Positions 21,861 to 40,881 of a stretch of 64,000 nt of DNA are shown piece after piece (position 1 is the first letter of the stretch; each line of letters begins with the position of its first letter). This DNA comes from Tigriopus japonicus. Its lineage: Eukaryota > Arthropoda > Copepoda > Harpacticoida > Harpacticidae. Below the pieces are notes generated by a model. That model saw only the letters and a program-made list of their open reading frames with translations. It had not been told where the DNA came from and did not search any database. Location of the stretch: positions 310,179-374,178 of the forward strand of contig JAAGOF010000128.1 in assembly GCA_010645155.1 (NCBI GenBank), in the 5' to 3' direction. The translations under genes were made by a program, and so were the position numbers.

Positions 21861-23688
21861 ATGGCCGACTTTGTTGTGGAACATCAACCACAACAACAAC
21901 AAAAACAACAACAAAAGATTTTGGTTCTTCAGCGCGATGGCACCGTCACCGAATTGAAATCCCCACCCGTGATCCCGTCTCATGAGGAAGAAGTGTCCGA
22001 CGTCATCAAGATGGAAGAGGTCGAGATCGAGGATTCGCCTCATTTGGAACTGGAATGCGCCGAAGAAGAGGTGACCTTATCGCCGCATCAAGAGGCTCTC
22101 TGTCATCAAGAGTTCATCGTGGAAAGCGCCGACAACATGGGACAAGAAGTGGTGATTGGCGATGTGGAAGAGGTGGTGGGTGCCGAGGAGATCGTGGGTG
22201 AGACTGAAAGCGTTTCGGTCGGACACGCCAATGGGCTGAGTTCCAGTGAGGCTGAGATGTCGGTGGCCTTGGATCTGGCCAAGATGAGTCAAGGGCATTT
22301 CACGGACAATCACACGCTCAATGGCCATCAGTTTTATGAGGCGGCCGAAGAGGTGGTGGTGGCTTCGGCCGAAGATATGGAAGAGACCGAATCCACCACG
22401 ATCCATTTGCCGGAGAATGACGAGAATAACGATGGACATAGCTCGATACGGGACTTCTTGCCCGATGACGAGATCTCGTTTCAGAAACCCCGACTGTCCT
22501 ATGCTCAGATGATTGCCGAGGCGCTGCTTCAGGTAAGGCTTTAGGGTTAAGAATATTAAAAAGTCTCAAGATTACGATGGGAAGTGCTTACATTTTCAAT
22601 GTTAAGTCACTCTCGAGCAGATTTTCGTTTGTGTCACGGCTCTTGTGGACGATTATAGTGATAACGGGAAGTTTTTAACCGAACTAAGATGTTTCTGTTT
22701 TTAAGATAAAGATCAACTACTTAGATAATCTATCTGAAAAAATGTAACGAAATGAGTTATGCTATTTGTTCCCTCTTTGTTGCCGGACAAGAAAGAAATT
22801 AGACTCTGCTTCGACAGCTTATGAATATTAGATAATAAACGAAACGTGCTTAAAATATAAAACGAATGTAGCGCTCTTTCATTGCTGTCGGTGATACAGA
22901 CGAATAGCCTTTACTATCCAAAAATCAGATAAAGTTTTGAGAAAGTTTTGATAGTTAACTCAAACCTTCAGGAAACTTCACAAAAGACCTTAGTCAGAAA
23001 TCATACTCCATTAGTATCCAATCTTGGACCCGTGGAAACTTATGTGGACAGATTTTTGACCAAACCAAAGAAACTGATTTCAAATTGAAATACTTCCTAT
23101 CACTTCAAAAAATCGAAAGTTCTTAGCTTAGCTAGAAAATAATCGTCAAAGATCATTCAAAAACTAACGGATTTTTGTTCTTTTTAGGCGCCCGGTCGGA
23201 TGCTGCCTCTTTCCGAAATCTACGTGTACATCAGTAAGCGCTATCCGTATTATCGGATGGACGTGAAATCCTGGCAGAATGCCATCCGTCACAATCTGAC
23301 CTTAAACACGGGTTTCACAAAAGTGCCCCGACCCAATAACGAAGGTCGTGGCAACTATTGGCGCATTGAGGATGGCGCCGAGAAGAACATCTTCAAACGC
23401 ACCATTCGCAACCATTACCAAAACACCAAACCCAAGGATACAGCCATTTATGCCAGTCCAGCCCAAGCAGGATTGCCGGCAATGCGGCAAATCCGAGTTC
23501 AAGAGAGTGACTTTTCATCCACGGATGAGACGAATCGAGCCATTCGGACCATTCAAATCATCCAAGCGCCCAAAGGAGGCGGTCCTGTGGACTTGAAGGG
23601 CGGCAACTTTCAGACTATTAAACTGAACAAGTCGATGACGTCGAACAAAGGCCAAGTGATCTTTATTACTTTGCCGTCCAAGTCATAG
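21861..23688 (+). CDS. Forkhead-box transcription factor
   Basis: A two-exon gene of 390 aa: 21861-22532 and 23188-23688, joined in phase 0 with GT-AG borders. The ATG at 21861 has a good context (ATCACCATGG). The N-terminus has a glutamine-rich tract (about residues 10-20), then a long acidic region up to about residue 205. The DNA-binding forkhead domain spans roughly residues 209-290: KPRLSYAQMIAEAL, IYVYISKRYPYY, the recognition helix WQNAIRHNLTLN, and the wing GRGNYWRIEDGAE. It should act in the nucleus as a sequence-specific regulator. The intron splits the domain after helix 1. Helix 3 differs from the common WQNSIRHNLSLN. The subclass is uncertain; it reads closest to FoxK/FoxN-like forms. 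Confidence 0.88.
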
Positions 23689-24149
23689 ACGGGTATTTGT
23701 TGGCCAGAGGGAGATGTGCCAAAATCCGGGGGATGATTGAAGGGAAGATGGCCCAACAGTTTCATATTTCATTCAGTGGAAAATTTCCTTGCTTTTTGTT
23801 TGCCTCGCTCTCCATTGATGGAGAGGTGGGATCTCTATCACAAGCCTCTTTCTGGTCGCTGTTCAGAGTCTGAAGAATCGCATTCTACCAGTACAAACAC
23901 TGGCATCAGGTAGAAAAACCTAAGCATCCACCACCAACAACACCTCCCCCTCACATTTATACTATGTTTCTCACCCCCACAAGATGCCCACCCACCCAAT
24001 TCTCTTTATAATGTGCGCAAGAAAGACTTGCCAGCGCCCTAAAAAACAAGTTTTGGAGGAAAGTCTATTTCGAAGAGACAAAGATATTTCTGTACACAAA
24101 CATGAAACAAGTTGATCGCATATTTCTTGAATAGATCTTTGAGAAAACG

Positions 24150-24155
24150 AATAAA
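24150..24155 (+). terminator. Candidate poly(A) signal of the forkhead gene
   Basis: AATAAA 460 bp after the stop codon, the nearest canonical signal noticed. Position and motif are the only support. Confidence 0.35.
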
Positions 24156-24199
24156 TATGAATTCTCTAAAGGTCCACAAAAACCAACATGCATTACAGA

Positions 24200-25090
24200 G
24201 ATTGTTCTTAATTTTCACTTTTCAGCCACGCTTTTCTTGGGTACATCCGTCCAAAAACGTAGGTGAGTAAGTACTTGAGCGTGTCTCTGCCGTCCCTCTA
24301 ACATACTCGAAACCTGTTTTCTTGCCAAGATAAAAATGTTGCATAACCACGAAATTGGATAACCTGAGCTCTGGCAGATACCTGAGAGCGCTCGTTTGGT
24401 TCAACACAGTGGTTCTAAGGTTGGCCAATGGAAAGTTGAAACTGATTTTATTTGGCAGTGAAGACGGCAGAAGAAATTGATTTCTTAACCGCAAGAATAA
24501 AAGTATATATTCAATGCGAAATGATTGAAGGTTGCACAAATGAACGAATAAGAACATGCCGCTTGAATTTAAATGGGTTCTTGGTAAGATTTTGTGATCT
24601 GGTGGCATTTAAAAGATCTACAGAGGTTCCTCCAAATAATTCTTCATCGTTTCAGATCGCATCGAATTTAAATTTGGTCAAATCCATGTGTGTAAAGAAA
24701 TTATCCCCTGCATTCTCCATTCATGGCATCTTTTCACAAAAAAAAGTTACAATTAGCAGTATTCAAACAGGCTCAATAGTAGTTTTGTCTATGAACCTTT
24801 TCAGTTCGTTAGAGTTGCATTCATTTTATATAAATATGTTGCACCAAGAAATGGTTATTTTTTCATCGTGTATATAATTGCGATTCAATAAAAAGTTCCA
24901 GACATCTTTTTAGGTCGAAAAGAGCTCCCAAACTATTGAAACTTACTTTTTCGCCAACTCATCTGAACACAAAAATACTGCGTTTGAACCAACGTCATAA
25001 CGGGAATTCTTGCCTCACTAATCCAAAATGAATGACAGTCCCAATTTCAAGTTCTCATTTGAAAAATATTTTTCGTTTCATCACAATTTC
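24200..25090. other. Intergenic between forkhead and SDR genes
   Basis: No recognised gene. Overlapping open frames on both strands look like chance frames. The final bases (TTTCAG at about 25087-25092) form a splice acceptor just before the SDR start codon, so part of this stretch may be a 5'UTR intron. Confidence 0.4.
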
Positions 25091-25095
25091 AGATC

Positions 25096-26075
25096 ATGTC
25101 AATCGCCTTAATTCAAGGAGCGGGTCGAGGGTTGGGTTTGGAGTTCGCCAGGGTTCTTTCCTTGCGCCCAAACGTTCAAGTCATTGCCACATGTCGGCAA
25201 CCGGACAAATCTGCCGGTCTCAAAGAGCTTTCCAACGTTGATATACAACCTTTAGACGTGAATCATGAAGGTCAGATCCAGAAATTGTCCGAATATGTCC
25301 AGGATAAGTACGGCAAACTTGATTTCCTATTAAACTCAAGTGGAATGCTCCATCCTTCTGGCCGAGGGGAAACGAGATTAGCCGATGTGGATCTGGCCGG
25401 CATCCAAGAGACCTTTATGGTCAACACCTTTGGCCCATTAATGATGGCCAAGCACTTTGCACCCATTATGAAGAAAGGATCTGGAGGATTTGGCGGGAAA
25501 TCTGCTGATGGGAAACAAGCTCATGCAGCTGTGATGGCTTCCCTTTCGGCGAGGGTGGGTTCCATAGGGGACAATCGTCTTGGTGGATGGTATTCCTATC
25601 GAATGTCCAAAACTGCTTTGAACATGGCTACTAGGTAACTTAAATGTTGGCATAAGTTGAATATTATATTAGAGCCACTGAAGTAAAAAAAGAACACATG
25701 AGATTTTTGGACCCAGTCTTTCCACTAAGCAAAAGAGGCAAAGTGCCAAAATTTGATGAAGCACAAAGCTTGGATAAAATGTTGGGGAAAACGTTGACGA
25801 AATAAGGTACTGACTGTTCTGATTCGATTCTTTTATTTTATTTTAGGAATTTGGCCGTGGAGTTTGGCCGGGGAAAGAATCAAATTATTTGCTTGGCACT
25901 TCATCCAGGAACGGTGGATACGGATATTTCGAGGCCGTATCATAAAAACGTTCCCAAGGATCAACTATTTTCTGTAGAACATTCCGTGAAGCAACTCATG
26001 GAATTGGTGGATAACGCCACGATCAAGGATTCGGGAAGATATATGGATTATAGCGGCAAAGATATTGCATTCTGA
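25096..26075 (+). CDS. Short-chain dehydrogenase/reductase (sniffer / C-factor-like)
   Basis: A two-exon, 255-aa NAD(P)H-dependent oxidoreductase: 25096-25634 and 25847-26075, with a phase-2 junction that restores an arginine codon. The Rossmann glycine motif GAGRGLG is at residues 8-14. NSSG (80-83) replaces the usual NNAG. The catalytic Y168-x-x-x-K172 pair is in YSYRMSKTALN. The PGTVDTD segment follows the active site, as in classical SDRs. Length fits the classical family. The closest types I recognise are sniffer-like carbonyl reductases and C-factor proteins; the substrate cannot be told. An acceptor lies 4 bp before the ATG, so an upstream non-coding exon is likely. It converges on the gene at 26103 with 27 bp between stop codons. 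Confidence 0.9.
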
Positions 26076-26084
26076 ATAAGTCAT

Positions 26085-26090
26085 TTTATT
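26085..26090 (-). terminator. Poly(A) signal of the FkbM-like gene
   Basis: TTTATT on the plus strand (AATAAA on the minus strand) lies 13 bp past the minus-strand stop codon and 10 bp past the plus-strand stop of the SDR gene. The two transcripts probably overlap at their 3' ends. Confidence 0.5.
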
Positions 26091-26102
26091 CTTGTTTGTC
26101 AG

Positions 26103-27759
26103 TTAATCTTTGATTAAAACGTAGTGATAGACTTTCTTGGATGGAATCCATTGAAGTGCATAATTTTGCTCCTCTGAAATCTCTTTGATGTGATAATTCC
26201 AATCGTTTTGCAATCGCATGATCCAAGTTTTGAGCTCCACACAATCGAGTTCGTGACATTCTCGGCTTGCTATGTCTTTGGTTGTTTCGATGATGATCAC
26301 CTTCACTTTAGCCAATTGTTGAAAGTTCTCTTCTAAAAAATGAGCCGCGCAGCCGTCACAATTAAGTAGAATGGTATCGAACTAAAAAGGAAAACGACAT
26401 GATATGACAGGTCACTTTAACTCAACTACTTCGGCAGACAACGTACATTTTTAATTTAGCATTATATCATAAAGGAGCCAATGCATAGCTTGATTATAAG
26501 ATTTGATTAATGAATGGACGTCTCGTGATTCCTTATCTCCCGTTGCATAACACAATTTCTTTAAAATTAATTCATGTACAACCTTAGCGCAAACTGTTAA
26601 GACAAAGCATAAGTTTCCTCGCCTCGAAAAGATTTTTGTCAGATTTTCAATCAGAAGTCGGTTTCAAATGTTAACTCTCTTAAAGCCTAGTATAGAGTAC
26701 AACATAAAATAAAAAAATTAGCGATGTTCTTTTAATACAAAATAGCCACTAGATTCTTTCATTTTATAGAGTTATGGAAAGGAAGTTTGATAGAGCGGAG
26801 ATTTTGACTAAAACTTTTGAGTTTAGACTTAAATTCACAGCTGCTCAGGAAAAAAAAACATATTTTTGGGGTTTCTTTGCAAAACATACCTTCATTCTTA
26901 CTGCATCTTGTGCCTTTTGGAATGACATTGAGTTTATGAGAGATCCATCAAGGTCCTGCCTCTTCTCAGTAGTTTCCTCCAAAGAAACTGGTTTGATGAC
27001 TCTGTGTCCCTCAGGAGTAGTTGTCAGTTGGAATGGGGTCTGACTGATGGTTCCCAATAAAATGGAGAAGGAACACTCGTGTGCCAACTGATTATAGTAC
27101 AACACACTCCACAAATCCTGCTTAAACCACACAAAAAGTTACCTTAGAACGTGTTGTAAAGATCCTATTGCGCAACCACTTAACCTTATCTGCCTCAACG
27201 GCCAAAAGTCTGCCCGAATTGCCCTGTATTTTGGCAATCTCGCAACTTAGCGTTCCTAAACGAGAGCCCAGTTCCAGTACAGTGGATTCAGGACCAATGA
27301 CTTCATGGATAATCCTGTGTTCCGTGCGCTCTTCTCTGCAATTCATTGGTAAACCCGTTCTGGTCTTAAAAGAGCACCAGACTTTGCCCTCAAGCTCTTG
27401 ATTGTCCAACGCAATCGGCGAATTCGTTTTGAAGTACGTGGACAAGATCTGATGCTGAAGGACCATCTTTTGGATGGACTCTGCCTTGAAAATCTAGTAC
27501 AGAATTTGAATTAGAGGCTCATTGATTGGTTTCAATGTGGAGTAGAATGACTCACTGGAGTCCAAGGATCCACTGGTGGCGTGGCCAACCCTGCTAGGTA
27601 ATAGCATAGTCCCACACTGATTAGAACGATGGGAATGGATGCCAATAGAAGGAGATTGAGTCGTTTTGGAGTCAAGTGAAAATCGCCTTTCCTTGATTTT
27701 GTCACAGGAGATTGAACCGTATGGATTGTCGAGAGCCTTGCTAATGGACTTGTAGCCAT
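26103..27759 (-). CDS. FkbM-like methyltransferase with N-terminal membrane anchor
   Basis: A four-exon minus-strand gene: 27556-27759, 27143-27493, about 26890-27117 (possibly continuous with the previous exon) and 26103-26381. It encodes about 355 aa. Exon 1 has one membrane segment at about residues 35-58, suggesting a type II protein with its catalytic part in a membrane compartment. The SAM-binding motif is VLELGSRLG (about 140-148), with the acidic LLAVEAD strand at about 165-170 and a later FDTILLNCDG strand. The fold order matches the FkbM methyltransferase family. Oddity: exons 2 and 3 are in different frames with only 25 nt between usable splice sites (see findings). Phases elsewhere are all 0. 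Substrate unknown. Confidence 0.75.
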
Positions 27760-28246
27760 ATTGAACTTAGATTTTAAACTAGAGAAGCTATGCCAGAGTA
27801 TGTTTGGAAGTATTCTTTTTATCGGTCGTATGATTATCGTTTCCTCAGGGCTTGAAAGAAAGGAAGCTAGCTAGAGATAGGCGAACGTTCTATGGAGGAG
27901 CTTTATTTCATTTAGCTTTTTTTTACATCCGACATCTAACAAAAATACGCTTTCGTTATAAAGCAACCAATATTTTATGTTTACAGTATCTTGTTTGCTA
28001 CAAAAAGGTCGGCACTGCTTAATGGACTTTCCAGTCAAATTCAGATGTTCATCAATCCCACAACCTACAGGTGCGAAACGGCAAGTTGACAGACGTTTTT
28101 TTTTTACTATAAAATCATTTGTTTTCTTCTTAATATTATTATTACTCTTGAAATGGGTTTACCGGAGGTAAATGCATGCTATCAGTGTAAAATCAAACTT
28201 GGGCTGTGCATTCGGTTTTTCTTCATCCATTGGCTCTTTTCTTGGT

Positions 28247-35811
<7,565 letters not shown>

Positions 35812-38100
35812 AGTTAACGGAGTGAAATCCAGGAACAACTCAACCTTCACAGTACCACACTCTAGCTGAGAGTCTCACTCACTGATCAACAAATGTAGAG
35901 GCCACAAGGAACGTATGATGGGGGCAAAACTATTTTTTTCCTTGACAATTGGATGTGTACTTCTTCTACTACTATACTGGCTTACCTTCTCCGTTTGGAT
36001 TAAATGCCTGAATATTCTTCAGGTGGATGTACTAGGTGCTCAAGAACAGGTTCTTGGCTGAAACGTTTACGAGAGCCCCTGAGTGCAGTGGACTTTTCGG
36101 TACACACGCGCACTGAATGAACACAGATCGACCGGGCAACTGGTCCTTGGTCAATTTTAACTGTAGCTTCTTATTCATAGACACCTTCCAGGTATTTCAA
36201 AGCAATGAGAAGGATCTTTGACCGCACTCACGATTTCTTTACGTGAGAATAGGTGTATGCATTCTATATTATTTTTGGGAATATCAGTAAAAAAAATTAA
36301 TCGAGCGTGGATTGTTCACTTGAGTTCGAACAAGATGTGAGATTTAGTAATCGAACATCACTCAACCAGTTGTGTCTTATCTTGAACTCAAACGGGTTTA
36401 ACAAGTAACCAACCCCAACGTTCTTGAAAAGAACACTGACTAATTTCAGTTCGATTTATCATTGATTTCTTTAATAAATATATTTCCTTCTGGGTTAAAT
36501 TTAAACTTTCATAACTTGCACCCCGTGATTGTTGGAAAGGAATTGTGCAAAAAATAGCTAGTTAGGTTGCTTGCAATAATTATTTGAGGTTGCGCGAGTT
36601 TCAGTCTACAGGTTGAGAAAAGTTCTCAAAAACGATATCTGCTTGAGAATCGAACCTTGAGAAACATCAGATTTAACCGGAAAAGTGATTTAAAATGACT
36701 TTTACATCATGTCATGGCTGTGCATAATTTGGAGCTCTAGGTTGGTTAACTAACTGGCTTCCGTAGGGAAATCATGGCTACAATCTCTCGCTTGCTTCAT
36801 GCATGCATGGAGTCCTCATCAAACCAGAGAGGAATTTCATCTATGGTCACTATCAGGCTTGAAAATAACAATAACCAGGAAATTACGACAAGTGATGTCG
36901 AACTCGTTCTATTCATCAGAAATTTAAGGCTCAGACATGATAGGACAGGATAGGCTAGCTATTATGTATCCCGGTCGATTGATTTCATTTACAGAATACA
37001 TCAAAGTAACTTGTTACTGGATGCCACTTCGTTAAGAACAAAAAGATAAAGAAGTATTATAATTGCTTAAATGCTATAAGTAAAAGTCCAGTTAAGCTGG
37101 ATATTTACAATGTTTATTTAATTCATCTAGAAGTCATGTCAAGTGTTAGAATATATTTATGTATATGACAGTAAAAATATGGTTGAACCGTGCATCTGCT
37201 TTCAGAGTAATGAAATATTCGATATAAGAAAAGACTTCTAGTACATGACGTCTCTGGGTTGGAAAGAAAGTTGCTACTGAACAACAAATTTCCTTCGACT
37301 GAATACTATTTTTGTGACTTTTATGAAGTCTGTCGAAATATCATCTCACAAATTACCTTACCTTGCAGCAGTGCCCATATTAGTATGGACTTCAAATCTC
37401 GTTGTATCAGCTAAGTTTATGTAACATCATGTTTGACACTTAAAGGACACCAATTCAAAATCTAGTATTTCAATCGAGACTACAATCCATCGAGTTTGCA
37501 CTTCAATGTCATTGAAAATAATAGCTCACAATATGACGTTCGGTACAGATACCAATCCGCTCGACGTAAACTTCGGAAATAACTTCAATTCACTTGGACT
37601 AAGGTGGTGTTGCCACGATCGTGAAGCAACTTGTGTGGCTTTTTGTTGTTCATGGGACACGCGTAAATTGCATGGAAGCAACTAAAGAACCTCATGGTTC
37701 GGCCCAGATGCCATGACGGCATAAACCAACGGGCTGACCGTGCATGCCATTTGATCCAACGCAATCCAGCCCACCTCACAGGTACAGGATATTGGCATTT
37801 ACAGGATTTCAGGCTGAGAAAATAAGACTTTAACTGAGAACCAACTCAGCCAACCTTGTCATCTACTAAGGTTGATTGTGCTCGACTCTCGGAATCATCA
37901 TCCAGATGCGGTAACGTACACTCTGGTTTCATAACTTTTAGTACTATAAATTAAGCAACGAAATTGACAACCAACTCATGTCAGAATTACGTCAATATCA
38001 CAAAGCCACAGCAACAATTTGAACTAACAGAGCAAACCATCACTATGTTTTACCTTCAATGTAATGTATAATTTACACCTTGGACAGCGGCAGAGCCTGA
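35812..38100. other. Upstream region of AHCYL, then gene-free DNA
   Basis: The first 100-200 bp should contain the AHCYL 5'UTR and promoter (no TATA box assigned). Beyond about 36000 I see no gene, RNA or clear repeat. Confidence 0.4.
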
Positions 38101-38449
38101 TTAATTACTTGCGTCAACAAACACTCAATTCCAGAGGGATCCCGACTTTCGAAGGAAACATGTACAAGTTTACTACATAGCTCTGAGCCCTTCTTCATGA
38201 ATTGGAAGACCAAGATAAGCACCCAACAAGATACACGTTAACGAATCAGGTATCCCTGGCGTTACTAACCCAGAACTTTAAAGTAGGCTGGCCCTTAATC
38301 CAAACTGGTCCATGAATGATGAAGCAAATCTTCCACTTGAGCCTTGTTCATCTCTATCCTTGGCAAACAAACTCGCAAGCTTGGTCTTGACAGCGGTCTT
38401 CAGACGTCAATCAGGCATGAGGGAATGTTTACTTCCCAATGAAAATGTG

Positions 38450-39510
38450 CTATTTTGAACATCATCAGAGAACGAAAGCTTCAATTGTACTCAAATGTAA
38501 CTGGAAGCCTCGTCTTGATAATATTTTACGAGGCACTAATCCTCGTTTCAATACCAGCGCATTCGCTGTCGGAGACGATTACACGTGCTTTTTGCTGTAG
38601 AAGAGTTAATTTAGATCAACGACGCAACCTGGCAGACGCTAAAGCTTGGGCAGGACGAGTGTTCTTGAATGCAGGCACCAGGAGGCTGGCCCTCCAAGAA
38701 AATTACATTTGACGAAGGCAAGGTCAACTGCCACTCATCATGTTTCCATCGAAACCTTCCAGCTTTTCAGATCTTGGCACACCCCCTGATGGCACGGAAT
38801 ACTTGGGAACTGCCAGGTCATTACTAGATCTAGATATCAAAAGAAACTAAACGAAACCTGAGTCAGCTGAGTACAAGAAAACCATGTCTAAGACGTTGTC
38901 ACATTAAGGTCTACAGAAGACAAGGCTTACCTGACAGTTTTGACTCAATGGAACGGCTCTTGGATCCAGTATGCCCCTTTGGTCCGCAACTTTGTTGTTG
39001 GCCTACTTTTAGACGATTTAACAGCTGAGTTCAGACTTTTTTTTGTTTTTCGTTTCCTGATGCCTTGGACGATGTGATTCCTTCCTTTAGCTTTCCTTCT
39101 CTAAAAAGAGCACAAGGTAAGGAACGGAGGAATAGGGCAGCGCAGAAGGAGCGCATTCCCAATCTGCCCAAGCTAACGTGACAAGCCTTGTGCCACCATC
39201 GCTCCTGGCTGTTACGAAACCGGGTGCGTCGAACTAACTAGTCCTCATTGGCCAGCAATCCACCAAAGACCTGATCAACATACTCTTCCCTGAAAAACAT
39301 CTATCCATTCGTCGGGTAAGTTCCAAGCTCGACTCCGTCGAGGTGCCCTACGGGGGCTCCTAAAGTCGAGACTGGTGCCGATCAGAAGAGATTTGGTACA
39401 TAGCAGAGGCACAGAATGAAGCATTGAATGCACTTGTAGCCAAAGTATATATGGGGATATCGGTACGGGTCCATTCAGGAATGAAAAGATGGAATGCAGA
39501 AGGATCTTAA
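38450..39510 (+). pseudogene. Degenerate coding-like region, family unknown
   Basis: Plus-strand reading gives several protein-like blocks broken by stops: about 38563-38712 (for example DQRRNLADAKAWAGRVFLNA), 38713-38850, and 39238-39510 in one frame with a single stop inside. The latter includes DLINILFPEKHLSIRR and EALNALVAKVYMGISV. The base composition is less AT-rich than nearby DNA. It looks like a decayed gene or retrotransposon gag/pol, but no diagnostic motif was seen. Confidence 0.3.
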
Positions 39511-40071
39511 CAGACAATAATGAGATTTTTATTGCTTCAGTGACAAGTGCAAAGATAATTATTCTTGGGTTTCGATGTTTTTGGGTTGAAAAATATGGTT
39601 TGCGTTGCTGATGAGTGGATGAAGAGAAATTCCTACCAACCAGAGCTGGTTCACATGTCTCGGAACCCGAATTTCTTCTTTCAAGAACAGGGAAGTTTGG
39701 TGACCACTGATCATGTGACCTGGCTATAATAACCCGCCATTTGAATTAGCCACTTCCATGTTGATAGTCCAAGGAGACCTACTAGAAAAAACTAGCATTT
39801 GTTCTAAGATCTCCAAATGGATTCAAAACAGTCCGATTTGGTCGCTGAATTTTATTATGTAAACTACTAAATGATTGAATTCCTTTTCCAGCATGAGCAT
39901 ACAGGGTAGATGAAATTTGTTAAGGCCACGTCGAAATGATTAATTTTGTAAAGGTTTTCATGAACAAATAATCATTTTTAGATTTCAATGTGCCTTTCAT
40001 ATTTAAACATGTCCTTAAATGATTAGGCAAAACGATTGAAGGTTAATTGAAGTACGTGAAGTACTTTTGTC

Positions 40072-40539
40072 ATGACCATCAACTTGACCAAAATTTGCTT
40101 TAAAAAGGAAAAACCAAAGCCGAATACCTCATCCTATTTCCCCAACACCAGATTTCCGTTTTGGTTAGATGAACACCCCACCCAATCGCTAAACCCCAAA
40201 CACACCGAATCGCCGACTTCTCCTTCCATCTCAACCAATCCAACTGAATTACCCCGGACCTCAACGAGTTCGTCAACGACGAGCTCCCTCCATCAATTCA
40301 GACCTGATCCGGAATCGGAACGAGTGTTGAGAGACAAGATCAGAAAATACACAAAGAGAGCCCGAGTTCAATTACCGAATCAACAAATCAATGTTTCGCC
40401 AAGACCCAAAAGACTGTGTGGGCCTCCAAACCGCCTTGGGTTCGGCCGGATCAACCCCCTACGCCCAAAACTCAGAGTAAGCTTTGACGACTCGGATGAA
40501 ATCATTCCGGATCCCCCGCTCCATCAAGAACATCCCTAA
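40072..40539 (+). CDS. Proline/serine-rich hypothetical protein, antisense to the gypsy pol
   Basis: A 155-codon ORF with a true ATG, rich in Pro, Ser and Thr in the first 80 residues and basic afterwards. The segment SPRPKRLCGPPNRLGFGRI resembles the basic, proline-containing tails that follow integrase in some retroelements, but no domain is diagnostic. It reads toward the end of the minus-strand integrase ORF (stop at 40882). It could be a relic of another retroelement, an antisense ORF of the gypsy element, or a host gene fragment. Confidence 0.35.
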   Translation: MTINLTKICFKKEKPKPNTSSYFPNTRFPFWLDEHPTQSLNPKHTESPTSPSISTNPTELPRTSTSSSTTSSLHQFRPDPESERVLRDKIRKYTKRARVQLPNQQINVSPRPKRLCGPPNRLGFGRINPLRPKLRVSFDDSDEIIPDPPLHQEHP

Positions 40540-40881
40540 ATTTTGGGAGTACTGATACAACTCACCGCACAATCCTCACCTCCAATTGTGCGTTCTTCTC
40601 AACTCCCTCAGCCTGCCATTTCACATTCCTCGAGAATTCTGTCTGCGTGTAACGCGTGTAAGAGCATACAAACCGACAAAGGCTGAGGGTAAGTGTAATC
40701 AACATTATGCAATATCTATATTCTGATCCTTCTTATCCTGAAATAAATAGGTCCAAAACCCCTGAACTCAAGTTATTTTACTAGGAGCTATGTGTAACGA
40801 TGCGAAGTAATGCACTAAATAAAACCATAGCAACTTTATTATTTCATAACGATGTGAATAGAAAAAAGATCTGCCTCGTGT
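40540..40881. other. Possible LTR remnant between ORFs
   Basis: Contains AATAAA at about 40742 and two copies of TGTAACG (about 40648 and 40793) but no confirmed direct repeat. It might be the 3' LTR of the minus-strand gypsy element. A second LTR was not found. Confidence 0.2.

Noticed and set aside
21723..22439. Minus-strand open frames over the forkhead exon
   Set aside because: Shadows of the acidic, codon-biased coding strand; no motif.
24452..24877. 141-codon plus-strand ORF between the forkhead and SDR genes
   Set aside because: No recognisable domain; AT-rich chance frame or UTR sequence.
37585..37779. 64-codon minus-strand ORF
   Set aside because: No motif, no splice context and no similarity to its surroundings.
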